Origin: Hymenobacter terrestris
GTDB taxonomy: Bacteria > Bacteroidota > Bacteroidia > Cytophagales > Hymenobacteraceae
Assembly: GCF_013377905.1 (NCBI RefSeq)
Contig: NZ_JABKAV010000005.1
Coordinates: forward strand, 62,001 to 126,000
DNA length: 64,000 nt
Direction of reading: 5' to 3'
In this document: positions 39,830 to 50,342 of the stretch, piece by piece
Position numbering within the stretch: position 1 is the stretch's first letter
Layout of the letters: each line of letters starts with the position of its first letter
Made by a program: the position numbers and the translations under genes
The notes under the pieces: model-generated
Seen by the model: the letters and a program-made list of their open reading frames with translations, nothing else
The model's database searches: none
Told to the model about the DNA's origin: nothing

Positions 39830-42800
39830 ATGCAAGAGTCGCCCAAGTACTGGAAGGGAATTGAGGAGCTGGAAAACTCACCGGAGTTCATCAAGAACGC
39901 CATGACCGAGTTTGCCGACTTCATGCCGGTGAAGGAAGGCCATGGTTCGACGGATGCGACAGTAGCCCCGCGCCGCGACTTCCTGAAGCTGATGGGCTTC
40001 GGATTAGCCGCCGCGACGCTGGCCAGCTGCGAAGCGCCCGTTCGTAAGGCTATTCCTTACCTCAACAAGCCCGAGGAAGTAGACCCCAGCATCGCCAACT
40101 TCTACGCTTCCACGTTCTTCAACGGTCAGGACTACAACAGCGTACTGGTAAAAACCCGCGAAGGACGGCCCATCAAGCTCGAAGGCAACCCCGAGTCGCC
40201 TATCACCCGCGGCGGCCTTTCGGCTCGTGGCCAGGCAGCAGTGCTTAGCCTGTATGATAATGCCCGCCTACAGTTCTTTACCAAGAAGGGCCAGCGCATT
40301 GCTACCGACCAGCTTGACCAGGAAGTACGGGCCGCATTGGCCGGTGCCGGCCGCGTGGCCATCGTGTCGCCGACTATCATCAGCCCTTCGACCAAAAAAG
40401 TAATCAACGAGTTCACCACTCGCTTCGGTGGGGGTGAGCACGTGATGTACGATGTAAATTCGTCATCAGCCCTGCTCCGGGCTAATGGTGGTGTACTGCC
40501 GGCCTACGATTTCAGCAAGGCCGACGTCATCGTAAGCCTCGATGCTGATTTCCTGGGTACCTGGATTTCGCCCGTCGAGTATGCCCGCCAGTACGTAGAG
40601 AACCGCAAGGTGTCGAGCGAGCGGCGTACCATGTCGAAGCACTACCAGTTCGAAACCAACCTTTCGCTTACCGGCTCCAACGCCGATGTGCGCGAGTCGC
40701 TGAAGCCTTCGGCTATGGGTGCGGCTACTGCCGACCTCTATAATGCCGTAGTAGGTGGCGGCGCTGCCCCGGCCTCCAAGAAGCTCGCCGAAGCCGCTAC
40801 CGCCCTGCGCCGGGCTGGTTCGCGCGGCCTCGTCGTATCGGGTATCAACGACCCCGGTATCCAGACGCTGGTAGCCGCTATCAACCAGACCCTCGGCTCA
40901 GCCGCTGTCGATACGGCTAACCCTTCTTATGTCCGTCAGGGCGACGACGCCCGCATGGCGCGCCTGATCAAGGACATCATTGCTGGCCAGATTGGCGCGG
41001 TGATTTTCTACAACGCCAACCCCGTGTACGACCACCCGATGGGTGCCGAACTGGGCAAAGCACTGCAGGCTGGCAAAGTAAAAACCAGCATCTCGCTCAA
41101 CGACCGGCTCGATGAAACCGGCAAGCTGTGTCTCTACGCTGCTCCCGACCACCATTTCCTGGAGTCGTGGAACGACTATGAGCCTAAGCGCGGCTACCTG
41201 AGCCTGGCCCAGCCCGTAATTACGCCACTTTTTGCAACCCGTCAGGCGCAGGATTCGCTCCTGACCTGGGCTGGTAACCCGACCACGTACTACAATTACC
41301 TTCGCCAGCAGTGGCAGGGCGTATTGGGCAGCGCAGGCTTCGTGAAGGCTTGGGATAAGGTCGTGCACGATGGCGTGGCTCGCGGTTCGGCTCTGCCCGC
41401 TCCGGCTGCCCAGCTGGAGCCCGCAATGGACGCTAACAGCGCCATGAGCGCGATTCGCGCCAACAAGGGCGCTGGTATTGAGCTGGCTGTTTATGAGAAA
41501 GTTGGCCTGGGCAACGGAGCCCAAGCTAATAACCCTTGGCTGCAGGAACTGCCCGACCCGATTTCGAAGGCTACCTGGGGCAACTACGTAACTGTTCCCC
41601 GCGCCTATGCCGTGGAGCAGAAGTGGGAGCAGGGTGATGTGGTGAAGGTGACGGCCAATGGCAAGAGCATCCAGCTGCCCATCCTGATTCAGCCTGGCCA
41701 AGCTGCCGGCACTATTGGTATTGCCATCGGCTACGGCCGCGAGGCTGCCGGCAAAGTGGCCGATCAGATTGGTGCCAATGTGCTGCCACTGCTGACGATG
41801 CGCAACGGAGCCGTCAACTACACCACCCCGGTGCAGATTGAGGCTACCGGAACGCAGTCGCCGATTGCCCAGACCCAAACTCACCATACCATCATGGACC
41901 GCGAGGAAGTGGTGCAGGTGGCGTCGCTGAAGCAATACCAGGAGAACCCCAAGGAAGTAACTGAATACGTTAGAATTTCGACTCCCGACGGGTTAGAGGC
42001 ACCAGCAAAAGTGTCACTGTGGCAGGATTACGAATACAAGAACCACCACTGGGGCATGGCCATTGACCTCAACTCGTGCATTGGTTGCGGGGCGTGCGTA
42101 ATTGGTTGCCAGGCCGAAAACAATGTGGCTGTAGTAGGCAAGCAGGAGGTAATCAACCGCCGCGAAATGCACTGGATGCGTATCGACCGCTACTATAGCT
42201 CCGACGCCACCAAGGAAGATTTCGACGAGAAGGGCAAGCTTGATACGTACGCGGCCATGGAAGATCCGTCGGCCAACCCGTCGGTAGTGTTCCAGCCCCT
42301 CATGTGCCAGCACTGCAACCACGCGCCCTGCGAAACGGTGTGCCCGGTATTGGCCACCACCCACAGCTCGGAAGGTCTCAACCAGATGACCTACAACCGT
42401 TGCGTGGGTACGCGCTACTGCGCCAACAACTGTCCTTACAAAGTGCGTCGTTTCAACTGGTTCTCTTACTACTCTAACGAGAAGTTCGAAACCGTTAACG
42501 GCCACATGTTCACTGACCTGGGCCGCATGGTGCTCAACCCGGACGTAACCGTTCGGGCCCGCGGCGTAATGGAGAAATGCTCCATGTGCGTGCAGCGGAT
42601 TCAACTGGGCAAGCTCGAAGCCAAGAAAGAGAAGCGTCGTCCGCGGGATGGCGAAGTCGTCTCGGCCTGCGCCCAGTCGTGCCCTACCCAGGCCATCGTG
42701 TTCGGCGACATGCGCGACCCCGAGTCGCGCCTTTCGCAGCTGTTGCGCCGCGAGGATGGCGAGCGGGCTTTCCACGCCCTGGACTCCATCAACGTGCAGC

Positions 42801-42859
42801 CAAACATCACGTACCTGACCAAAATCCGAAACACGGATCAACTCGATTTCAACGTTTAA
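39830..42859 (+). CDS. actB: alternative complex III subunit B, molybdopterin-like/iron-sulfur protein
   Basis: 1009 residues from the ATG at 39830 (MQESPKYWKGIEELENSPEF), the typical ActB start; an in-frame ATG 27 bp earlier is less family-like. The Tat-like motif RRDFLKLMGFGLAAATLAS lies at about 49-67. The first two thirds match the molybdopterin oxidoreductase fold but keep no cofactor site, as is known for ActB. The C-terminal part (from about 740) is a four-cluster ferredoxin domain: CIGCGACVIGC, CQHCNHAPCETVCPV, CVGTRYCANNCP, CSMC and CAQSCP. Fifteen cysteines fit three [4Fe-4S] and one [3Fe-4S] cluster, as found in characterised complexes. Confidence 0.96.
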   Translation: MQESPKYWKGIEELENSPEFIKNAMTEFADFMPVKEGHGSTDATVAPRRDFLKLMGFGLAAATLASCEAPVRKAIPYLNKPEEVDPSIANFYASTFFNGQDYNSVLVKTREGRPIKLEGNPESPITRGGLSARGQAAVLSLYDNARLQFFTKKGQRIATDQLDQEVRAALAGAGRVAIVSPTIISPSTKKVINEFTTRFGGGEHVMYDVNSSSALLRANGGVLPAYDFSKADVIVSLDADFLGTWISPVEYARQYVENRKVSSERRTMSKHYQFETNLSLTGSNADVRESLKPSAMGAATADLYNAVVGGGAAPASKKLAEAATALRRAGSRGLVVSGINDPGIQTLVAAINQTLGSAAVDTANPSYVRQGDDARMARLIKDIIAGQIGAVIFYNANPVYDHPMGAELGKALQAGKVKTSISLNDRLDETGKLCLYAAPDHHFLESWNDYEPKRGYLSLAQPVITPLFATRQAQDSLLTWAGNPTTYYNYLRQQWQGVLGSAGFVKAWDKVVHDGVARGSALPAPAAQLEPAMDANSAMSAIRANKGAGIELAVYEKVGLGNGAQANNPWLQELPDPISKATWGNYVTVPRAYAVEQKWEQGDVVKVTANGKSIQLPILIQPGQAAGTIGIAIGYGREAAGKVADQIGANVLPLLTMRNGAVNYTTPVQIEATGTQSPIAQTQTHHTIMDREEVVQVASLKQYQENPKEVTEYVRISTPDGLEAPAKVSLWQDYEYKNHHWGMAIDLNSCIGCGACVIGCQAENNVAVVGKQEVINRREMHWMRIDRYYSSDATKEDFDEKGKLDTYAAMEDPSANPSVVFQPLMCQHCNHAPCETVCPVLATTHSSEGLNQMTYNRCVGTRYCANNCPYKVRRFNWFSYYSNEKFETVNGHMFTDLGRMVLNPDVTVRARGVMEKCSMCVQRIQLGKLEAKKEKRRPRDGEVVSACAQSCPTQAIVFGDMRDPESRLSQLLRREDGERAFHALDSINVQPNITYLTKIRNTDQLDFNV

Positions 42860-42973
42860 TTATCGGTGCTTAGCTTGTTGGGGATTTAGGGAGTTGGTTT
42901 TTTAGCGCCAGTTCATTCGCCACGAAGCCAAGTCCCCGAATTCCTGAAGCCCCAACAACCAAATTCAACCATT

Positions 42974-44428
42974 ATGCAGCACGTATCACCTGTACGGGAG
43001 CCGCTCGTAACCGGGGGGAAAACGTACCACGACGTCACTCAAGACGTGTGCCGCCAGGTAGAAGCCGCCCCGAATATTCGGTGGATGGCCGCCCTGAGCG
43101 TTGCCCTTCTGCTCCTCGGCGTATTCTTCTACTCGGTTTACCGCACCCTGTGGTACGGTATCGGCGAGTGGGGTCTGAATAAAACCATTGGCTGGGCCTG
43201 GGATATCACCAACTTTGTGTGGTGGGTAGGTATCGGCCACGCCGGCACCCTGATTTCGGCTGTATTGCTGCTGTTCCGTCAGAAGTGGCGGACCTCCATC
43301 AACCGCGCTGCCGAGGCCATGACCATTTTCGCCGTAATCTGCGCGGCCATGTTCCCTGTATTGCACATGGGCCGTCCGTGGCTGGCTTACTGGGTATTCC
43401 CACTGCAGAATACGTTTGGCTCGCTGTGGGTGAACTTCAACTCGCCCCTGCTCTGGGACGTATTCGCCATCTCGACGTACTTCACCGTGTCGCTGGTGTT
43501 CTGGTACACGGGTCTGGTTCCTGACTTCGCTACCATCCGCGACCGGGCTAAGGGCCCAATTGCCAAAGTAGCTTACTCGCTGCTGAGCATGGGCTGGAAA
43601 GGTTCGGCCAAGCACTGGAGCCGCTATGAAACTGTTTCGCTGATTCTGGCCGGTGTTTCGACTCCGCTGGTACTCTCGGTACACACCATCGTATCAATGG
43701 ACTTTGCTACCTCGGTCGTACCGGGCTGGCACACCACCATCTTCCCGCCCTATTTCGTGGCTGGTGCTATCTTCTCGGGCTTCGCCATGGTACTGACGCT
43801 GATGCTCATTACCCGGGTTGTATTCAAGCTGGAAGACTACATTACCATCGAGCACATCGCCCTCATGAACAAAATCATGATGGTAACCGGCTCCATCGTG
43901 GGTGTGGCGTATATCACGGAGTTCTTCATTGCCTGGTACTCGCAGGTAGAGTATGAATCCTACGCTTTCATCAACCGGGCCACTGGTCCATACTGGTGGG
44001 CTTACGCGGCCATGATGACCTGCAACGTGATTACGCCTCAGCTGGTGTGGTTCCGTAAGGTGCGCTACAGCATCCCGCTCACGTTTATCCTCTCGATCAT
44101 CGTGAACATCGGTATGTGGTTCGAGCGTTTCGTGATTATCGTTACCTCGTTGCACCGCGACTACCTGCCTTCTTCGTGGGCTATGTTCTCGCCCACAATT
44201 ATCGACGTAGGCATCTACGTGGGTACTATCGGCCTGTTCTTCACGCTGTTCCTGTTGTTTGCCAAGTTCTTCCCGGTTATCAACATGGCCGAGGTGAAGT
44301 CGGTGCTCAAATACACGGTAGACAATGGCCCGACCTATACCGGCCGGGACCCGCACCACGCCCCTCAACCCGTTACCACCCACGGTGTGCCCGCTTCGGC
44401 CCCGGTAAACTACGATAAGCATGACTAA
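42974..44428 (+). CDS. actC: alternative complex III subunit C, NrfD/PsrC-type membrane quinol subunit
   Basis: 484 residues, about ten membrane helices. Polysulfide-reductase (NrfD) family features: [54 protein letters not shown] and [20 protein letters not shown]. These conserved His, Asp and Arg residues lie near the menaquinol site in known complexes. C-terminal His-rich tail ([15 protein letters not shown]). Overlaps actD by 8 bp, so the two are translationally coupled. Confidence 0.96.
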   Translation: MQHVSPVREPLVTGGKTYHDVTQDVCRQVEAAPNIRWMAALSVALLLLGVFFYSVYRTLWYGIGEWGLNKTIGWAWDITNFVWWVGIGHAGTLISAVLLLFRQKWRTSINRAAEAMTIFAVICAAMFPVLHMGRPWLAYWVFPLQNTFGSLWVNFNSPLLWDVFAISTYFTVSLVFWYTGLVPDFATIRDRAKGPIAKVAYSLLSMGWKGSAKHWSRYETVSLILAGVSTPLVLSVHTIVSMDFATSVVPGWHTTIFPPYFVAGAIFSGFAMVLTLMLITRVVFKLEDYITIEHIALMNKIMMVTGSIVGVAYITEFFIAWYSQVEYESYAFINRATGPYWWAYAAMMTCNVITPQLVWFRKVRYSIPLTFILSIIVNIGMWFERFVIIVTSLHRDYLPSSWAMFSPTIIDVGIYVGTIGLFFTLFLLFAKFFPVINMAEVKSVLKYTVDNGPTYTGRDPHHAPQPVTTHGVPASAPVNYDKHD

Positions 44429-44945
44429 GCGCTTCGCCCTCGGTATTTTCGAAGACGAGGACGTGCTGCTGCACGCCGTGGAAAACGTTCGGGAAGCCGG
44501 CGTTAAAATCTACGAAGTCTTCACCCCGTTCCCAATCCACGGCATCGACGACGCCTTGGGTATCGAACGGTCGCGCCTGCCCATTGCCGCGTTCTTCTTC
44601 GGTCTCACCGGCCTGTCGTTTGCGCTGTGGATGCAGATTTACATGCTGGGTTTTGACTGGCCGATGATTATCGGTGGTAAACCCCACATTGCGTTACCCG
44701 CTTTCATTCCGGTATCGTTCGAACTGACGGTGCTTTTCTGCTGTCACGGAATGGTTATTACCTTCTACGCCATCAGCAAACTATATCCGCGCTGGAGAAC
44801 ACCAGTACTGGACGTTCGCTCGACTGACGACAAGTTCGTTATGGCCATTGAGGTGAATGAGAACACCGATATGAACAAGCTTACGCAGATTCTGCGTGAG
44901 AATGGCGCGTCGGAGGTTAATCAAAAAGAAATGTCCAAGTTCTAA
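44421..44945 (+). CDS. actD: alternative complex III subunit D (DUF3341)
   Basis: 174 residues. Soluble N-terminus [20 protein letters not shown], then [20 protein letters not shown], the DUF3341 hallmark; two membrane helices (about 55-75 and 95-120, the second starting in [17 protein letters not shown]); short C-terminal ferredoxin-like part. ActD packs against ActC in the membrane. Its stop TAA shares a base with the actE ATG. Confidence 0.95.
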   Translation: MTKRFALGIFEDEDVLLHAVENVREAGVKIYEVFTPFPIHGIDDALGIERSRLPIAAFFFGLTGLSFALWMQIYMLGFDWPMIIGGKPHIALPAFIPVSFELTVLFCCHGMVITFYAISKLYPRWRTPVLDVRSTDDKFVMAIEVNENTDMNKLTQILRENGASEVNQKEMSKF

Positions 44946-45688
44946 TGATGCACTTGCTGAAAATATCGCTACAGGCGTCGGCGGTGCTGCTGGCTGCGGC
45001 GCTGACCACGGGCTGTAATCAGGCCAACGACCCAGGCTTGGAGTACGCTCCTGAGATGTACACTTCCATTCCGTACGAGCCACTGAGCCAGGTAGGTGCT
45101 AACCGCATCAACCCAATGGGTATCAACGAGCGTACGCCGGCCGTCGGAACCATTCCGCGTGGTAAAATGGCCTACTACACGCACATCGCTAAGGATGATG
45201 TAGAAACGGCAGAGACTACGCTAACTAATCCTTATGCCTATTCCAAAACTCACTTGGAGGAAGGCAAGGTACTATACTCGCGTAACTGCCAGCATTGCCA
45301 TGGTGAGCAGGGTGATGGACAGGGTCCGGTAGGTATCAAGTTCAAAGGGGTGCCCAACTACTCTACAGGTGCCTATAAGAACCAGAATGACGGTCACATT
45401 TACCACGTTATTCAGTGGGGACGTAACCGCATGATGCCACACGGCTCGCAGGTGAACCCTGAAGAGCGGTGGAAAATCGCCATGTATGTGCGGGCTCTGC
45501 AGCTTGGCAAAGGCCCAGATGGGCTGGCTGATATGGTAAAAGTTGGCAGCCCTAATGCCAACGTACCCACGGCCGACTCGATTATGACGTCAGGCCAGAT
45601 GAAAACGAACCCTACAAAAGCTGGCTCGAACGAGATGTCGAAGAACCCCGGAGCGGGCGACCCGGCACGCAACGGCGAAGCTATTTAA
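44945..45688 (+). CDS. actE: alternative complex III subunit E, monoheme cytochrome c lipoprotein
   Basis: 247 residues; ATGATG gives two possible starts one codon apart. Lipobox LTTGC, Cys near residue 24. One heme site CQHCHGEQGDGQG (about 118) and an axial Met in GRNRMMPHGSQV. The early segment MYTSIPYEPLSQVGANRINP is usual for ActE. It hands electrons on to the terminal oxidase or a soluble cytochrome. The C-terminal 50 residues are polar and low in complexity. Confidence 0.95.
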   Translation: MMHLLKISLQASAVLLAAALTTGCNQANDPGLEYAPEMYTSIPYEPLSQVGANRINPMGINERTPAVGTIPRGKMAYYTHIAKDDVETAETTLTNPYAYSKTHLEEGKVLYSRNCQHCHGEQGDGQGPVGIKFKGVPNYSTGAYKNQNDGHIYHVIQWGRNRMMPHGSQVNPEERWKIAMYVRALQLGKGPDGLADMVKVGSPNANVPTADSIMTSGQMKTNPTKAGSNEMSKNPGAGDPARNGEAI

Positions 45689-45697
45689 TCCCCTGCT

Positions 45698-47044
45698 ATG
45701 GCAACTCTGACACATCAGGAAAGCGTTACGGCGGAGTATCTGGAGGTAACTCCAGGCGCTCGTAAGAACTTCATGCTCATTATCATTGCCGGTGTAGTTC
45801 TGCTGGTAGTGGGTGTTATCGTCTCGCTGTTCGGCGGTGGCGGCCATGAGGCGGCCGAAGGAGCAGCCGCTGCTCATGGAGCCACGGCTGCCCACGGCGC
45901 AGCTGTTGCCGGCCATGGTGGCGGTGAACATCATAGCAGCGCGCCTTGGCTAAAGCGAATTATAGTGAGCTTATGGCACAGCAACGTATTCTTTACGGGC
46001 GTTTCGGCCATTGGCACCGTGTTCATGGCTATTCAGTACGTAGCTTATGCGGGCTGGTCGGTTGTGGTAAAGCGAATCAATGAGGCCCTCAGCGCTTGGT
46101 TGATTCCCGGCTTGGTGATTATGCTGATCGTGTTCGGCCTGAACTTCATTAACTACGACCTGTTCCATTGGACCGTACCCGGTATTATGGACAAGGCTGA
46201 TGCCAACTACGATGCCATTGTTGCCGGCAAATCAGGCTTCCTGAACGTGCCGTTCTATGTTATTCGGATGGTCATTTATCTTGGCCTGTGGATCTACTTC
46301 ACCAAGCGACTACGTGATCTGTCGTTGGCCGAGGACCTGAACGGTGGCACCGCTTACTTCCACAAAAGCATCAATGTATCGGCCCTTTTCCTGGTGTTCT
46401 ATGCCGTAACATCGTCTATGTCAGCATGGGACTGGGTGATGTCGGTTGATGTGCATTGGTTCTCTACTCTGTTCGGCTGGTATGTGTTTGCCTCATGGTG
46501 GGTATCCGGTATTGCAGCCGTTACGTTGTGCGCCATCCTGCTCAAGCAGGCCGGCTACCTGCCCCTCTTGAAAGACGGCCATTTGCACGATCTGGGTAAG
46601 TTCATGTTCGGCTTCAGTATTTTCTGGACCTACCTGTGGTTCTCACAGTTCATGCTCATCTGGTATGCCAACATGCCTGAGGAGTCGGTGTACTTCAACC
46701 AGCGTCTGGGTGGCTTCAATGGTCGCTACACCTGGTTGTTGTATGGCAACCTATTCGTCAACTTCGTCTTCCCCTTCTTGGTGTTGATGACCCGGGATGC
46801 GAAGCGTCAGATGATCATGCTTAAAATTGTGAGCATTGCCATTCTGATTGGCCATTGGTCTGACTTCTATTTGATGTTCATGCCCGGAACAATGAAGGGG
46901 GAAAACGGGTTTATTATTGAGATTGGCATCGCGCTGATTTTCCTCGGCAGCTTCCTGATTTTGATGACCAAACGTTTGGCTCAGGCGTCGCTGACCCCGA
47001 TTCATCATCCCTTCCTCGACGAGAGCGTTCATCACACTACTTAA
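45698..47044 (+). CDS. actF: alternative complex III subunit F (ActC-like membrane subunit)
   Basis: 448 residues, about ten helices. Starts with a soluble part, one helix (LIIIAGVVLLVVGVIVSLFG) and a His/Ala-rich loop (HGAAVAGHGGGEHHSS). Family segments include FINYDLFHWTVPGIMDKADA, SSMSAWDWVMSVDVHWFSTL and FQ-type FGFSIFWTYLWFSQFMLIWY. Homologous to ActC but without the quinol residues, it is thought to take part in proton movement. Followed by 94 bp with GAGTATTGAGTAGT text before coxB. Confidence 0.95.
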   Translation: MATLTHQESVTAEYLEVTPGARKNFMLIIIAGVVLLVVGVIVSLFGGGGHEAAEGAAAAHGATAAHGAAVAGHGGGEHHSSAPWLKRIIVSLWHSNVFFTGVSAIGTVFMAIQYVAYAGWSVVVKRINEALSAWLIPGLVIMLIVFGLNFINYDLFHWTVPGIMDKADANYDAIVAGKSGFLNVPFYVIRMVIYLGLWIYFTKRLRDLSLAEDLNGGTAYFHKSINVSALFLVFYAVTSSMSAWDWVMSVDVHWFSTLFGWYVFASWWVSGIAAVTLCAILLKQAGYLPLLKDGHLHDLGKFMFGFSIFWTYLWFSQFMLIWYANMPEESVYFNQRLGGFNGRYTWLLYGNLFVNFVFPFLVLMTRDAKRQMIMLKIVSIAILIGHWSDFYLMFMPGTMKGENGFIIEIGIALIFLGSFLILMTKRLAQASLTPIHHPFLDESVHHTT

Positions 47045-47138
47045 TCTCAGACCTGAGTATTGAGTAGTAAAAAGTTAGTCTTGTTTTGATGACAAGTACG
47101 CTCTTTTAGCCTCTCAACTCTCACTTCTACCCTTGCAA

Positions 47139-48215
47139 ATGACTACTCTGAGCATTGTTCTGGTTTTGGCGCTGTTACTGGTCGTATTCGGCCTGTTGTT
47201 TCGTCTCCAGATTCTGACTTCTATTTTCTCAGGCAGCTCTAATCGGGAGGTGGGCGTCAGTAACCGCGTTAATGCCATCATGTGTATGGTATTCCTGATA
47301 GGTGGCGGCGCTTGGTTCGCTTGGTCGTTCATTGAGAACTTCGACAAGATGAACCCGCCGATTGCTTCCGTACACGGCTTGGCTACCGATAAAATGTTTT
47401 GGGTGTCGATGGCCATTCTGGGCGTAGCCTTTGTGCTGACTCAGGTATTGCTGTTCTGGTACTCTTACCGGTATCAGCATAAGGAAAACCGTCGGGCCTT
47501 TTTCTTTCCCCACAACAACAAGATTGAGGTTATCTGGACGCTGATTCCAGCTATTGTAATGGCGGCCCTGGTGTTTGCTGGCTGGAAGGAATGGACTCGT
47601 ATCACTGGTCCTGCCCCTAAAGACGCGGTTGTGCTGGAGATAATGGGCAAGCAGTTCAACTGGCTGGTGCGTTATCCTGGTCGCGACCAGAAGCTGGGCG
47701 TGGTGAACTACCGCTTAATTGATGCTGTAAATGAGTTCGGCTTCGACCTGAGTGACCAGAACGGTGTCGATGACTTCACAGCCGGTGAAATCCACGTTCC
47801 TAAGGGGCATCCGGTGTTGTTGCGCATCCGCTCGCGCGACGTACTCCACTCAGTATACATGCCCAATTTCCGGGTACAGATGTATGCTGTGCCAGGTATG
47901 CCTACCAAGTTCTGGTTTACGCCTACCAAAACAACCGATGAGATGCGGGCCCAGACCGGTAACCCGAATTTCAATTATGAACTGGCCTGCAACCAGATTT
48001 GCGGTCGTGGTCACTTCGCAATGAAGATGAGCATTATCGTGGATGAGCCTGACGATTATGTCAACTGGTTCGCTCAGCAGAAATCGTTCTCAGATCAGAA
48101 CCCAGAAGTATTGGCCAGCTTCAAACAGAAGTCGGAAAAACTGGTTAACAAAGTGCCAGCCACACCGGCTGCTGCTGCGGTGGTAACGCCTGCAGCCGCT
48201 AAGGCTTCGCTTTAA
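47139..48215 (+). CDS. coxB: cytochrome c oxidase subunit II
   Basis: 358 residues from the ATG at 47139 (MTTLSIVLVLALLLVVFGLL); a TTG two codons earlier is less likely. Three hydrophobic segments (one more than the usual hairpin), then the cupredoxin domain. CuA ligands are present: His in RDVLHSVYMPNF and C-x3-C-x3-H-x2-M in ACNQICGRGHFAMKM. The Glu common in CSEICG is Gln here, as often in this phylum. No fused cytochrome c domain. Ala/Pro/Val tail at the end. Adjacent to actF, in keeping with the known ACIII-oxidase supercomplex. Confidence 0.95.
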   Translation: MTTLSIVLVLALLLVVFGLLFRLQILTSIFSGSSNREVGVSNRVNAIMCMVFLIGGGAWFAWSFIENFDKMNPPIASVHGLATDKMFWVSMAILGVAFVLTQVLLFWYSYRYQHKENRRAFFFPHNNKIEVIWTLIPAIVMAALVFAGWKEWTRITGPAPKDAVVLEIMGKQFNWLVRYPGRDQKLGVVNYRLIDAVNEFGFDLSDQNGVDDFTAGEIHVPKGHPVLLRIRSRDVLHSVYMPNFRVQMYAVPGMPTKFWFTPTKTTDEMRAQTGNPNFNYELACNQICGRGHFAMKMSIIVDEPDDYVNWFAQQKSFSDQNPEVLASFKQKSEKLVNKVPATPAAAAVVTPAAAKASL

Positions 48216-48239
48216 ACATTCTTACTGCACGTTTTACCT

Positions 48240-50090
48240 ATGGCAGCTAACTTTCCCACGCAAAAGCAGGTGCAGGGTGGCATCGGGGCAACCGAACCGG
48301 GCCACGACCACGCGCACCACGACGAGCACCACGAGCAGAGCTTTCTGCAGAAATACGTTTTCAGCACCGACCACAAAGTAATTGCCAAGCAATTCCTGAT
48401 TTCAGGTATCTTCTGGGCTGTTATCGGCGGTACGCTATCCAGCCTTTTCCGCTTGCAACTAGGCTGGCCTGAGGCTACTCTGGAGTGGCTCACGCCGTTT
48501 CTGGGCAAGTGGATTGAAGCTGGTAAGCTAAACCCGGAATTCTACCTGGCGTTGGTAACGATGCACGGCACCATCATGGTGTTCTTCGTGCTGACGGCTG
48601 GTCTATCGGGTACGTTCTCCAACTTTCTTATTCCGTTGCAGATTGGTGCCCGCGATATGGCGTCGGGCTTCATGAACATGCTATCCTACTGGTTCTTCTT
48701 CGTGTCCAGTGTGATTATGTTCGCCTCGCTGTTCATCGAAACCGGACCTGCTGCGGCTGGCTGGACAATTTACCCGCCTCTTTCGGCACTTCCCCAAGCT
48801 ATTTCCGGCTCGGGCGCTGGCCAAACACTTTGGCTGGTATCGATGGCGCTGTTCATCGTATCGCAGCTGCTGGGCGGTGTGAACTACATCACCACCGTTA
48901 TCAACCTGCGGACCCAGGGCATGAGCATGAGCAAGCTCCCCCTGACTATCTGGGCTTTCTTCCTGACGGCCATTCTAGGTCTGCTGGCTTTCCCGGTACT
49001 GTTCTCGGCTGCCTTGCTGCTGATTTTTGACCGCTCGTTTGGTACTTCATTCTTCCTGTCGGATATCTACATTGCTGGTCAGGCCTTGCCAAACACCGGT
49101 GGTTCTCCTATCCTGTTCCAGCACTTGTTCTGGTTCCTAGGACACCCCGAGGTGTATATCGTGATTATGCCTGCGATGGGCATGGTGTCGGAAATTTTGG
49201 CTACCAATGCTCGTAAGCCCATCTTCGGCTACCGCGCCATGATTGGTTCGCTGCTTGGCATTTCGTTGCTTTCCTTCATCGTGTGGGCTCACCACATGTT
49301 CGTAACCGGTATGAACCCTTTCCTTGGATCGGTATTCATGTTCCTGACGCTGATTATTGCGGTGCCTTCGGCCGTGAAGGTATTTAACTGGCTGGCTACA
49401 CTGTGGCGCGGTAACATCCGCTTCACTACGGCCATGCTGTTCTCTATCGGTTTCGTATCGTTGTTCATTGCCGGTGGTCTGACGGGTATCGTTCTTGGCA
49501 ACGCTGCTCTCGACATTCAGTTGCACAACACGTACTTCGTGGTAGCTCACTTCCACTTGGTAATGGGTTCGTCGGCTTTCTTTGGCCTGTGGGCTGGGGT
49601 ATATCACTGGTTCCCCAAAATGTTCGGCCGCATGATGGACGAGAAGCTAGGCTACATCCACTTCTGGTTGACGTTCATTGGGGTGTATCTGGTATTTCTG
49701 CCGATGCACTATGTCGGTATTGCCGGCTTCCCCCGTCGCTACTACGCTTGGACTGGTTTCGATACGTTCAGCCAGTTCGCCGACTTGAACAAGTTTATTT
49801 CAATAGCTGCCATCGTGGCATTTATTGGCCAGTTCATCTTCATCTTCAACTTCTTCTACAGCATCTGGCGCGGCCGTCGTGCCACCGAGAATCCTTGGAA
49901 CTCGACGACGCTGGAGTGGACAACGCCGGTTGTTCCCGGCCACGGCAACTGGCCCGGCGACATTCCCGCCGTGCACCGCTGGCCCTACGACTACAGCAAG
50001 CCTGGCGCTGAAGAGGACTTCATTCCTCAAACCGTACCCTACTCGCAGACGCAGTCTTCAAACTTGCCCTACGAGAAGGAAATGGAGTAA
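48240..50090 (+). CDS. coxA: cytochrome c oxidase subunit I
   Basis: 616 residues, twelve helices after a His-rich N-terminus (EPGHDHAHHDEHHEQSF). Heme a His in LALVTMHGTIMVFF; CuB His and the cross-linked Tyr, and the D-channel Glu, in WFLGHPEVYIVIMPAMG; CuB His pair in IVWAHHMFVTGM; K-channel Lys in AVPSAVKVFNWLATLW; heme His pair in VAHFHLVMGSSAFF. GHPEV identifies an A1-like oxidase. It reduces O2 to water and pumps protons. Terminator 25 bp after the stop. Confidence 0.97.
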   Translation: MAANFPTQKQVQGGIGATEPGHDHAHHDEHHEQSFLQKYVFSTDHKVIAKQFLISGIFWAVIGGTLSSLFRLQLGWPEATLEWLTPFLGKWIEAGKLNPEFYLALVTMHGTIMVFFVLTAGLSGTFSNFLIPLQIGARDMASGFMNMLSYWFFFVSSVIMFASLFIETGPAAAGWTIYPPLSALPQAISGSGAGQTLWLVSMALFIVSQLLGGVNYITTVINLRTQGMSMSKLPLTIWAFFLTAILGLLAFPVLFSAALLLIFDRSFGTSFFLSDIYIAGQALPNTGGSPILFQHLFWFLGHPEVYIVIMPAMGMVSEILATNARKPIFGYRAMIGSLLGISLLSFIVWAHHMFVTGMNPFLGSVFMFLTLIIAVPSAVKVFNWLATLWRGNIRFTTAMLFSIGFVSLFIAGGLTGIVLGNAALDIQLHNTYFVVAHFHLVMGSSAFFGLWAGVYHWFPKMFGRMMDEKLGYIHFWLTFIGVYLVFLPMHYVGIAGFPRRYYAWTGFDTFSQFADLNKFISIAAIVAFIGQFIFIFNFFYSIWRGRRATENPWNSTTLEWTTPVVPGHGNWPGDIPAVHRWPYDYSKPGAEEDFIPQTVPYSQTQSSNLPYEKEME

Positions 50091-50115
50091 GCACCATTTG
50101 GTGAGTGCATTAGAA

Positions 50116-50150
50116 AACAGGCCACCGTACCAACGGCGGCCTGTTTTTTT
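50116..50150 (+). terminator. rho-independent terminator after coxA
   Basis: Stem AACAGGCCACCGT (50116-50128) with ACGGCGGCCTGTT (50133-50145), one G-U pair, loop ACCA-like, followed by T7. Ends the actABCDEF-coxBA unit. The remaining 190 bp to ctaA must hold a new promoter, but no exact consensus is visible. Confidence 0.9.
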
Positions 50151-50342
50151 GCGCGATAATCATCAATGGACGCTTAACTAAATAAGGATAATTACAGCCT
50201 TTACAAGAAGCAATTTGCACCTTGGATGGTTGTGTATAAGAGAAAGGGCAACAGGGGTAAGGCTTACATGACAGGCCCTCAACTATTCTTCAAAATAGCT
50301 TTTTCACTGGCTAACAGTTTGCAGTAAACAGTCCTTAAATCA

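Noticed and set aside
40898..41935. 345-codon minus-strand open frame inside actB
   Set aside because: Antisense shadow of a clearly conserved gene; no family resemblance.
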